Source of the DNA: Sipunculus nudus
Lineage: Eukaryota > Annelida > Sipuncula > Golfingiida > Sipunculidae
DNA: 64,000 bases
NCBI GenBank assembly: GCA_026874595.1
Contig: CM049316.1
Location: 5,656,339 to 5,720,338 of the forward strand
Direction of reading: 5' to 3'
The stretch's first letter is position 1. Every line of letters starts with the position of its first letter. This document shows, in pieces, positions 39,303-51,300 of the stretch. A program made the translations under genes and the position numbers. The notes below the pieces were generated by a model. The model worked only from the letters and a program-made list of their open reading frames with translations, searched no databases and was not told where the DNA came from.

Positions 39303-41797
39303 TCAGAGCGTAGGATTGTACCCGTAGAAAGTGAATTTGGGAAAGCTTTTGAAATGACAAACTCAACCAGGAAAATGATTAAAAACATTTGAAAAATACT
39401 GGATTTTTCCTTAATCGACATCTTCACCAATATTATATATGGTCTTTCCTGAACAAATGCATAATACTGACAAAAAAAGAAAGACAAAATTAAGAAACAG
39501 ACAGAAAACAGTCACAACAGAACCTCCTTGAAATATGTAATGTCCCTTTTGTCTTCATGGAGCTTCTGTGAGTACCAGAATTTCACAATGTGTAACTACC
39601 TCTCTTTCTCGTACTTGTTTGTTTCCACAAAGATATTTAACCAACTGATGGTATCGTCTCAGTAGCCAAGTGAGAAAGCTTTATGAATAGTTTCCTTACT
39701 TTAGAAGATGCAGTTCAGAAAGGTTCATTAAAGTAGATGAAAGTCCCAGGAATGACAGATACCATCTCGTGTATGAGCTGTCAAGAATTCACCTTGAAAA
39801 ACTGGGTTCCATCATATCAGATGAAAACATCAATATACAAAAACATAAAGGAGGCAGAGAGTGTATCGAAGATCCTTTCAGAGATGCCAGGTTTTTATGA
39901 ATGATTTATATGACAATCAGGAGGTACTATAATATCAACCAGAAGAAGACAGACTGGTTCAGTTGTAGGTCCACTGACATTCAGTCCTCTTGAATAACAG
40001 TCACCTGTCTTTGTGTGTTGTTCAGCCATGTGTACATTTATTTATTTCTTTTCAGCAAAAACAAAACTTTTTATTTGTTATATATTGAAGTCTAGGTAGG
40101 ATCTACTCTGAATGTCATTCATAGTGACATTAGTGTGATAAAGGTTAATTATAGTTTACCATTGAAGCCCATCATAAAACATGAACTTAGCAATATGTGA
40201 TTGAAGCGGATGGCAGGTCGATGTCACAGTAGTTACCTTGCCTTATGATTAGGTTTTTCTTTTAAGTCAACAATAACCAACATTGTCATTCATGATAAAT
40301 GTTAGGATATTTGAGAACTGCTTAAAAAAAAATAAATTTAGCCGTACATGATGTTGGGCCCTTAATTAAATGATGAATGTTTTATTCTTTTCCTGAAAGG
40401 TGACTAAGGAATATTTCTATAGAGTACATTTGGTTTGTTGTCAAATTTCCTACCATGATTTTGAGTACAAACTCTATTTATGCAAGGTAAGCTTGATACA
40501 GTCTTTAAGCTGCAGCATGCATGCTTAAACTACAGTTGATCATCGTTAATTAAAGGCACAAATTAGTGAGCCATCATTTAGCTGTGAAGGAACCTCAGCT
40601 TTTCATGTCAGATCTGAGTTTATCCATTGAGGTGTTAAATGGATACAAAGAAGATCAGTGCGTTGGAGGGGAAGTCTAAATTAAAAAAAAAGTTCAATTA
40701 ACACTGTGCTACCTTGGTGTCAGTTACTACGTGAGGGACTGTGAGATAAGGCCTTTGAAAAGATTCAGAGCTTTGTATCAGCCCCGACTACATCAACCAA
40801 GAGAAAGGGAAATTAATGCTGCATTAGCAAATTAGACGATCTGCCACCAAATTTCCTGAATGAAAAGACTCCGAGTCAATAGCTGAAAGATGCAATTACT
40901 CCAGTTGGTTTGTTTATCCAGCAACGAATGCAGGTGTCTTTGTCAGGTATACTGAGCACTGATGGTTACTCTCCATTCATACAAATACATAAGGTCAGGT
41001 GTATGAAAGGCTACAGATAGCCAAATCAATATAGGCCCCATGGAGCCCCCTCCATCACTACATCATGTGGCAAGAGCCGTGTTGCCAGATTGCAGTGGCT
41101 GCATCAGTGTAAGGCACAGCTCCAATACCGCCGGGCCGCTGATGTCTCCGCTAGTGTTACGACAGCTGATTTGACAACCCTGCGGCAATCACTACACCCG
41201 GCGATAATGCTACTAGGGCATGTTCAGCAATATTTTTCCTGCGTAGTGGCCAAGCAGAATATATTTACTTGATCTGCAGTATAAGGTGTTCGAAGCTCAC
41301 ATTATATAGCTCAGGATGATATTCAAGGTGCTTTTGGTGTGCTTATTTTTACTCTGTGTGGGATCCTCACAAAGTTGTAAAAACTAGTGTTTTAAGAGGT
41401 GTTGAATTGATTACCCATTTCGCGGTTTATCTAGATAAATGTTTTGCCACTGGAATTTCCTGTTTTGGACTATATGTGTCAGCTGATTTGGGCTTGTTGT
41501 CATGGTAATGGATATCATAACTTAATATTTCTGGTTCTGCTGTGACAGGTAGTGGATAACACTAGCTAGGACACAGGGGAACATCAATCTTTGCCGTCTC
41601 TCTAGATTGTGTTTCTATGTTCACCTTGTCATACTAAAGACAAGGGCAGCAGGGTCATGAAGCTCTAATAAACATGCTGCATGGAGATGGTATACTTTAA
41701 TGTGTTAAAAACAGCTTGCTTTTCATAGACTTGAAGGTGTATATCTTGTTGTATACTTTATACATATTTACTATGGCTTTTTCTCTCTGTTTTTCAG
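39303..41797. other. Sequence immediately upstream of TOX exon A
   Basis: Probably intron. 40560-41270 is base-balanced, with a conserved-looking core near 40800-40970 rich in TTAATG, GCATTAGCAAATTAG and GAGTCAAT motifs and no coding frame. The last 30 bases form the polypyrimidine tract of exon A. Confidence 0.45.
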
Positions 41798-42367
41798 ACA
41801 TTCCCGGCTCCATCTTTTGGAGAAGATTATCACATTCCACAGATAACCAGCGCAGGATCTACATTGTCCCCGAATACGCATTCCCACCAGAACGGCTACA
41901 CAGCACAAGTGCCTACTCCTCCTGCCAGTGGTGCTAGCCAAGGTCTCGGTTACACACAGCCACTAACGCACATTCCAGTGACTTCAGCTTCTTGTGGACT
42001 TGACAATAACACCCACAGCGGTGCAGCAATAGACCCTAAGTTCCCACCACAGACTTTTGACATTCCAGATATAAGCTTTACGAGTTACTGCTCACCAGCT
42101 ACACTAACAAACTGTTCTGTGTCCGTTCCATACAGTGCTCACTTTAACGGGAATAATCACATAGTCAGCGGTATAAGGCACATTCCACCGACAAATTATA
42201 ATCACGTACAGCTGCCGCTGACCACCATCAGTCCGCGTGATATCAGAGCACAGCTCGGGTTTCGTCATCCGATGGCCGCCACGCACGGGTCTCCCCCAGG
42301 CTCCAACAACACGTCTCCAGGCCGTGAAAGTAGTGAAGACAGCGATGACAGCCTTCCTCTTGCACAG
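41798..42367 (+). CDS. TOX: TOX exon A: N-terminal conserved region (190 codons)
   Basis: The exon opens after a pyrimidine-rich tract and 'tttttcag' (acceptor AG at 41796-41797) and closes at 'cacag|gtaagc'. Its 570 bases are phase 0 at both ends. It encodes [17 protein letters not shown] at the start, which matches the family's conserved 'F-x-x-P-S-x-x-x-E-x-x-x-I-P-x-I' segment. A Ser/Thr/Pro/His-rich middle follows, with two 'IPDI/IPQI'-like patches, then [14 protein letters not shown] and an acidic Ser tail (ESSEDSDDS). A preceding coding exon must exist, because no plausible start lies upstream in frame with the conserved motif and a splice acceptor is present. Reading through the donor would add only five residues before a stop. 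Confidence 0.93.
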
Positions 42368-45300
42368 GTAAGCAGAGACACCTAGAGGCAAGTCAGTAGT
42401 ATTAAACGAGAAAATTACACATGTATCAGGCATGATGCTGAAACTTCACCGAGCTTGATTCATGTAAACATGATCAGAACTTCCATAAAGCAAATACTAA
42501 TTCCCTTATGATTGAATGCAAAATAATGTGGGATTTCTACTTTAAAGAATTTTTTTCTTACCACAGTCTTACCCTTTGTTTCAAGTAATCAAAGATTATC
42601 TTGTATACTTTGCAAGAAATTCAAGTTAACCATGAATTTTTTGTCAGTATATCTAATTCACCTAAAATATGAGTTTATATTAGCATATATCATATTTAGG
42701 ATAATACCAACATGGCCTGAAGTATTTAACATTTAAGGATAAGAAATAATTTAATTGAAAGCCAGTAACAGTTTGTAACACATGTATTTTTGAGGCCTTG
42801 AAAATCCTTGAATTCCGCTAAATTTGATATGAAAACAACTTGAATTTCACTCTTATGTCTGGCTTTGACAGATCAGGAGGTGCATGCCATAATTTTACCA
42901 GTTAAAAAAGAGCTCATTTGTTTTGTAAACTAGACTTTAATTCACAATTGTGAGAGAAAAATTGGGGATTATCAGACAGCTCAGGAAAAGTAAGGGAGGC
43001 TGTGCAGAAAAAGACCTTTAGAATCCAAATTTTTGTCCTGAAAAATCCTTGAAAATGAAATCAAAAACTCTGGTTGAATCCTGTGTAATTGAGTCTCATT
43101 ATGGTATCTGAGTAACAAATCTCAGCTTTCCTCTCACTCATTCTGCGTTTGTAACTGGAAGTCCTGATATAGAATCTGGATAATGAACGTGAGCCCCTCG
43201 CAGTCTGTTTCTTATACTACCACTAATTCTACATAACCAGTCAGTTTTTACCGTAGAGACACCAGATCAGATCAGCTCTACCCAAGCCATGAGTCAAGTC
43301 ATTTTCTCAGGTCCACTGTGACGTCATCAGCAATTTAGCTCACCGCACTCAGTCAACTTAGGATTACAATCAACTTGTCCTTTTCATTGTGGATTGGCTG
43401 ACGGATGGTGACTGCAGTGCCCATTCAGTTCCTATCAGTTGTTCTCAATGAACAACAAGCAGAAATTGACGAGCATGCCCTAGTTCTTTGACAGATCAAT
43501 AGACATTTCTAATCACACTAGTTTAACCAAGTATATTGCTAGCACAACCTTTAGTTTTCTTTGTGGCCAATAATACACATCTGTTCTGTACATAGCCTGA
43601 ACATTTGGATCTATAGATAACAGTTGAGTTTCTCTAAGTCCACCATGTTGTACTAACTCCAATTATGTGCAAAGCTCTTAAAAATCAGTAATTTAATTGT
43701 TGGTAATGTGATATGCTCAGGCAAACACTTTACTGTAGTTCAAAGGCACTATTATGTAGTCGAATTGACCAATGACATATTACAACTGCTTATACCTGTG
43801 TTTATTAATAGGACTGTTATGGGATAACAAAGAGAGTTATATATCAGATTACATCATTGTTTGGGCATGGAGTCCCCTTTTAATTACCTAAGTGTATTAT
43901 AATGACACAAAGCCTCAAAATTAAATAAGTTCTCTTTCTGTAGAATATTTTAGGTCATGTTGGAATTATCAGATTTGACAATGAAAACATCCATTTTGAG
44001 TAAAAAGCATACAAAAGTTTACATAATCTGGTTTTAGGGCTGGTGAGATTTATTTCTTTAAACTCGTGATATTAAGATTCAGATAACGATGCTTCATTAA
44101 TTTGCGCCCGTGATCTTTTATGTGAGTGGCTTCCAGTTTTGCCTTAAAATCAGTGTTTTAAATATATATCTCACAATCATTCAGGCCTCAGTGGTAGCTA
44201 CTAAATATGTCCAAAGACTTCAAGATACTCCCTTACACATTGTTACACTGGATACACAGTTGTCGCCCGCTGATTTTCCAGTTCCTAGCAAATCCTTTAA
44301 AGTAACTGTGGGAGTTCATCAATGGAAAAGAAAGATCAAATAATGAAGTCCCAGTAAAGAAGAGGGATAAAATATGGTCTTAATGTTAAGGACAGTGAAT
44401 TGAATCCAATGATTGACAAATTTGCATTTCAGATCTGAGCATTTGTGGCTCACATAATTCATACTTCATTGTCCATGTCTACTCACTGACTGATACACCA
44501 GTCTGCTATTGAATCTGCCTCTGTGGTGTTCCTTGGGTACAAGAAATAAACACGAAACACTTCTTGTAACAGTGTGATCAAATCGATGGCCATGTTTATC
44601 CCTGTTCTCGACAATCAGAATTAGAGTTGCTATCAGCCTCAGGGAGGTCTGCCATCACACTAAACAGCCTGACGTGTGCACCCGTCCTTTTGTAAAAAAG
44701 AAAGACACCCCAGATAATGCTTTTTAAGCCCATTCCTCTGTTTGTTGAAGAAATCAATACAAAAACTCGCTACGCAGCTTAATGGCTTGTAAATTAAAAT
44801 GCTTTGCTCACAATGATGTTTTGTCTGATCTCGGAGTTGTGTTTCTTTTGATGTTTAATGTGTATACAGGGTGAGTCAATTGCCGGTACACTGTTCGTTA
44901 TTCTAACTACAGTGCATCCTTTACTCAACAGTCACGCCTCATTTAACTCACATGGCAACAGATAAATAGATATGTAGGCAATTTCGTTGCCGTGCCTTTG
45001 ATAAAAAATTGTATTATTTCATCTGAAAAAGAAAAGATTGATTACCATATATGTGGCAGCCACGGAAACTTGTAGCTGTTTACACAGATGTTTTCCACTT
45101 ACCGTGTCCCTTCATGACTGACCATTTTGTTTCTAGGAACAACGAACCCAGAGGAATCATTGAATTCAGTCAGTCATTTAGTAAAGTTATCCACATCTTT
45201 TAAACTTCATATATTCATATATTTTAAACATAAACCTTAAAATATATTAACATATGCCATCAGTATAACTAGTACTTTGATTTATCCAAAGGGGTTTATT

Positions 45301-48300
45301 TGAAGTCATTTAATATCTTTTACACTAGTATTGAATTTTAAGTAGACTGGGAAGACAAGTATATTGAGTATTCAGAATTGAGTAGTGTATAACTCTGATT
45401 ATTCAACACCTGCCTACACCTATAATTAAAACATCGCTTAGTATCCTAGTGAGGTGTGCAGAGAATTCATACCAGTGTTATTCTCTGTTTACGTGGCCAG
45501 AGGCGCTGGGCCATGAAATATTGTCTCGCTTCAGTCAGCAAACCTTAAAGCTAACACTTTTTCTGACATTCACAACAGTAGGTAATTGATTAGATGATTA
45601 TGTGGAGAAAAGAAAGAAATATGCCAGTAAACGCTGATGATTCACTTGTGACAAACCTACAACTAATTGGATTGTTTGGCTCCAAGAAAAACACAGGGGA
45701 CAGCAGTGAGTGCTTGATGTTATTTCATTTTGTTGCCTTTGCAGTCAGAGTTGAATTACAAACAGACCTGCAAAGTCATAAATCTGGCTATTAACTTACA
45801 GCATTCCAAGAACACGGAGGGATCGTCTGATACTGTTTTGATATAAATCCACATAAATAACATGTAAATCTTTTCTTGGAAGCTGTCTGTGTTTTGTGGT
45901 GTCACCTCTTGCTCGGCCTGGAGTAATTTTAGGGTTTTAAGCATGAGAAGCTTGTAAAAAAGGGACTGTTGATTAAGTGTGCTGAATTGCCTCTGGGCAA
46001 CCCTGATTCAAATCAATTCAAGTGTCACCATATCACCAGTGTCTTCTCCAAGTGGAATAAACGTGCATGTTCTTAGCATTTAAAATGAACACCAAGGTAT
46101 GTTCAGTAAATCCCTTAACAATTGGCAATATGTGTATATAAGTCTTCCTATATTTTTTATACCTTAACCAGGTAAAAAATTTTTATCAGGTAAAAAATTT
46201 CTATCAAATCAACCCAAAAGTCTTCTAAAATTGATATTAGATCCATAAAATATGTATTATATTAAACCTGGCACAGTGTTCATTCTAGTGGTTTATGTAT
46301 TAATTATAGTAGTAAAAAATTAACATTTATTTTCATGTGATATTTTAATATTATTAAAGAACTAAATTAAAAAAAAAATACTCTTATTTTCATTTTTACA
46401 CCCAGTAACAACAAGCTACTTTATGACATTTACAGTAATGCCAGGGCTTACCTTTTTCAGTGATATACCGAACCAGGACAAGTAAAACCATTAAAAACAG
46501 ACTGTCTCACAATTTATATGTGGCATGGCTTGGCCAGGGAGTAAGTGAACATGGTCTAGTATTTGGTCATTTAATAATATTAATTACAATATCTGAGGAA
46601 TTATAATCCCATGCATCAGCTGTGGGACACGGCAGAAAAACACGGGGGAGACTTGTCTTTGTGTTTAGCTGTGCTGATAAATCCCTGTTCCATTAGGTAA
46701 TTACATATATAGCTGATGATATTCCAGTTGATTAATCCAAGTATTGCAGGTTATCCTTGTGAACATTTAATCACACAGGTGATAGTGACGTCTTTGCATT
46801 CTGATGTACAGGTATATCTGAAACATTTATTTTGGCCATTAGATTGTATAATTAAGACCAGAGGCTGTTCATGACATGTTTTAATGACTCTGTTCTGTAA
46901 GTCTGTCATTTCTACAGATGATTGGAATGATCTCTCTGCCCCTGTGACTTCCAAATAAGAGGACACTGTTTAATTGATTAAAAATACACCTTTAGTGATA
47001 CAGGAAGAAAAAAAATAGATGGATGTCACTCGGTCTATATGTGATAAATGAGTTCTTATTGAATACAAAACATTTCTAAAATATCATTCCTCTTCTCTCA
47101 TATGGATTGTAAAAATATGACAAACTGTTGCAGGCATGCAGGCAGAGAAATGGCCATTACAGTATATATCTGGTGAATACAAGGTTGTTATGACTCATAT
47201 GTCATTCCCAGCTGCTGGTGTGATGGATTTTATGATTTTTTCATAGTTTTCCTCGGGAACGACCAGGTGTCTTGCAAGATGGATCATGCAGGCAGGATGT
47301 GGCTGTGCGAATGAGAACCCTGTGCTGCCATCTACTGGCAGAAAATAAAACTAAATCATGTTGGGCTTTTAACTCTTTACTATTCAGTTTGGCCACCCAG
47401 GACCACTTAATTAAGACTGATGCTTTGAACAATGAACACCCTCCTTTGGCTATATTTACAGAGGTCAAACATGTTGAATATTTAATTTCAGTTCTAAAGA
47501 GTTTATTTACTCTGAAAAAAAAACCAAAATAAGGTAGAAAAAAGATGGAAATTGAACAGGATATATACCTGTACTGAATATAAAAGACTGAGATTTTGTG
47601 TGAAATCAGATAATTGGAGGGCTATCAGAGAGTTAAACATCCATAAACCCGAAAGTTACACAATGCTTAAAAAATGCTAATATTAAGATGATTAAAAAAA
47701 ATACTCCTGAATTCATAGAGACCAGGAGTCCACTAATAGAACACAACTCATAGAAATTATCAGATAAATATATGGGGATATCCTTAGCATGGAGTGTTAT
47801 TATAGAACATTCATTACTTGCAAAGTATTCTTTATCAGTTATGTACAGCTGTCAGAGTTAGAGTGATTCAAAAATGATTAATTTAAAGGTAGTAGCATAA
47901 ACTGAATGTTAACTGCAAAATCACTTATCTCAGTGCCATTCTAAATTAAATAAAATTTATGTATTAACTTACTTTAAAAGATCTGACCATTTGCAGTCAG
48001 CTGTTGACAAAGGAAATAAAGTTATAAATATATGTTTTTACTGACAAGGTCACAAGCATTCTTTAACTTTCTTACAAATATACCAAAGAAATCATTGCTA
48101 GTAAACATCTAAATTCACTGTACTGTATTTCACATCTTTTACATCATAATAATATATTTAAAATATTTGATTTCTGTCTTTTACTATATTGAAGATAAAT
48201 CCATTAGCTTAAACTGTTAGTTTCTTTTAAAGTATTATTGAAATTGATTATAAAATAATATAATAAAACAGGAAAGATGTGAGAAGAATCTAGTATGACT

Positions 48301-51300
48301 TACTTTTGTACATTTTTTTCATGATCTTAGCTAAAATCTGAGTTACATTACAAAGAATTACCATAACTTTGATACTTATGACATGCTGAATTCTTAAAAA
48401 AAAAATAATAAAATAAATAAATATATTATCTGTTTTATCATGTTAGGTCCAGGACAAGAACAGCCCAAAGGCAAAGGCTGTATATATTTAAATTAATATT
48501 GTTTTATTATAAAAATGACACTAAAACAGTATAGGGTTTGTTCTTTTTCCAGTTAAATTAAATCTGCATATGCCATCTCTGTTCTAAGAATCAATAGGGC
48601 AGTAAATCAGTCAAGGATGATCAGTTTCCAGACCTTAATACAACTTTTTTCAGGAATTCCTTTAATGTGTTAAAAGTACATTTTTTGTTAATTACTTAGA
48701 ATAATACTTTATGCCTTGTGTAGCCACTGTTTTAAACTGGATAAAAAAAGTAAAATTTTCCAAAGTGAGTGATATTTATACAGGGAACCCACTGGAACAT
48801 AGTCAGGTTGAAAGAAATCACTAGCATGGGATGAGTAAGTTGACGAAACACAAGGCAAACAGCATAAAACATCGCTTGTGAAGTGAATGAAAAACCGAGT
48901 TTTGTTGAAATGATAATCAGTAACTTTGATAGATAGTTTAGTTTCAAAGAACCATGCTTCAGCTGAAATGAAAGCTTTGTCATTGTTCAGAGGAATAAGA
49001 AACGGCAACGACTTTGGCAGAAGATGGATTAGAACGGAGCCCCCAGTGTGACCCGGCAGAATTATTTTATAAATATATCAACCTCTTAATACCTTGGTAT
49101 TCCCGCCGGAAGAATTTTGACGGACAGAACGGCTGACTGAGCACACTCATTGGTCACATAAGAAATAAACATATAAAACCACTATTTGTTTCCGTTGACA
49201 GTGATAGATTCGTAAAAAAATTAATTGAAACTGCTCCTTTAAACTGACAAAGAGTTAAGGTTTTTTTGGTGATACACTACTTAGTATTGTTACCAGAACA
49301 TTGAGATTGGTTCACTTTTGCTCTGGTAGATCTCAGTCTCCAGGATACACTGACTGATTTAATGGAACATTACACCTTAATGATTGTAAGACTGACTGCT
49401 CTACATAACAACAGGAGAAACTGAGGCATCATTATTTTTATAATTTGACCACAAAGAATATATCATTATCATTCTGTTTGATATTTTTATTTTTAAGACT
49501 TCTGTGATTTTAAAATGGGAGTTGTCTATAGAATGATGGCTATTCTAAATTTAATGCAATATATTTTAGGTTTAAATTATTCCTCACACAAAAAAATGAG
49601 ACTCACAAGTGAATTTTTAGCTGTAAAGCGAATGAAATGACCCTTAATTTGATTATCTGTTAACCTCTTCGGTTTTGTTTAAGATGCTTGTCATCCTGTC
49701 GACTATTTGTGTATTATGAAGAAAAATGTGATATTAGGATAAATGAATACAGCGAGCGAGGGAAGGGCCCCATGACCCTGTGTACATGTGCATCAGGTCC
49801 AGCAAATTAAGTTCCAGAAATCCGCCATTTATTTTGTGAAAAAAATGTGGCTGCGGCAGACTTGTGCCTTTGTTCTCGCTCTTAAACGGGTTTATTGTAA
49901 TCCCGTTGAACACCAGGTTACACATTACACATGCCCTTGTTTATCATCTTAAACAAGTTATGTTAATAACCCAGCGGAATAAAAGGGCATGGACCACTGT
50001 GTCAAACCAAGAGAGTGACAAGATGGACTTGAAGTAGGAGCCCAGCTTTGTCCCTCCGGGTCCCTGAGACCTGACAACCAAAGATGCATCGCCTACCCGG
50101 GGCTGCAGGGAGCACCCAGATATCCATAAATGTCACCAGGCTAAGATTGATGCTATTATTGGAGTCAAAAAAGGCTATTTGCTCCCACTCGCAGGGAAAA
50201 TGTTGCCTTTTTGCCCTCCTTCACTAAAAATCGTGCACTGCTATGTCTGAAAAAATTGTGATCATTTTGTTGATACATGATGAGGACTGATTTTCTAGTT
50301 TACAATGACCACTATCACAAATGAAATGTGTGCTGGCATAGATAAATGACATCACATGACTAATAGCTGGTTACCCATGTGAACCTAGAGTCATTGATAG
50401 AAATATCTCACATGACATCACGACACATGTTGATATCACTGATGTATTTGACCTTAAAAATGTGTCTGCCAGTATATTCATAAATATATAAATAATTATA
50501 TATGTTATTATATGTGTATATATATATATATGTATATATATATATAAAATATAAAGAAAGCTTATTTATTTGCATAAATTAATTCATCTAATAATTATGA
50601 CTTAACATGATTGTCTGGTCAGACCCAGGTGCTTACTAATGTAACACTCTTAACAATACAGAATATCTATGGACAATTTCAGACGTGATGTTATATTTTT
50701 TATAAGGTTATTTGCACTTCATGTACAAAACCTGCATAGAAATTAGAAGATTGCAGTTGTTTTGACTGCTCTTGTGATCGAACCAGATATTTCTCCAACT
50801 TCCAAGATCAATGAACACATCAAATCTTAGAGCAATCCATGGAGCCATTCAGGCTTAGGCAGCAGCAGCATGCCTGGCAGATTGAAGTAGCTGTACAGCT
50901 TTTCTAGCTAAGTGAGCCGTAAGATTAAAGAGCTGTCCTGTTGAATGAGCAGAAATTTAATGAGAAGTTCTGGCTCAGAAAGCAGTAAGATTAAAAAGCA
51001 GTTCTGGCTCAGAAAACAGTAAGATTAAAAAGCAGTTCCGACTCAGGAAGCAGTAAGATTAAAAAGCAGTTCTGGCTCAGAAAACAGTAAGATTACAGAG
51101 CAGTTCTGGCTCAGAAAGCAGTAAGATTAAAAAGCAGTTCTGGCTCAGAAAACAGTAAGATTACAGAGCAGTTCTGGCTCAGAAAACAGTAAGATTAAAA
51201 AGCAGTTCTTGCTCAGAAAACAGTAAGATTAAAAAGCAGTTCTGGCTCAGGAAGCAGTAAGATTACAGAGCAGTTCTGGCTCAGAAAACAGTAAGATTAA

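Noticed and set aside
42104-42433. 109-codon minus-strand frame
   Set aside because: It is a shadow of TOX exon A, whose + frame has family-conserved motifs and correct splice sites. The minus frames at 58139-58342 and 61639-61953 are shadows of exons E and F in the same way.
47320-47345. 'gctgccatctactggcag' as a SINE/CORE-type repeat
   Set aside because: The match is a short palindrome-like word; no element boundaries or second copy were found, and a loosely similar word near 54461-54480 is too short to confirm it.
50770-50800. tRNA-like 'gatcgaacc' B-box on the minus strand
   Set aside because: No A-box, cloverleaf stems or terminator could be placed around it.
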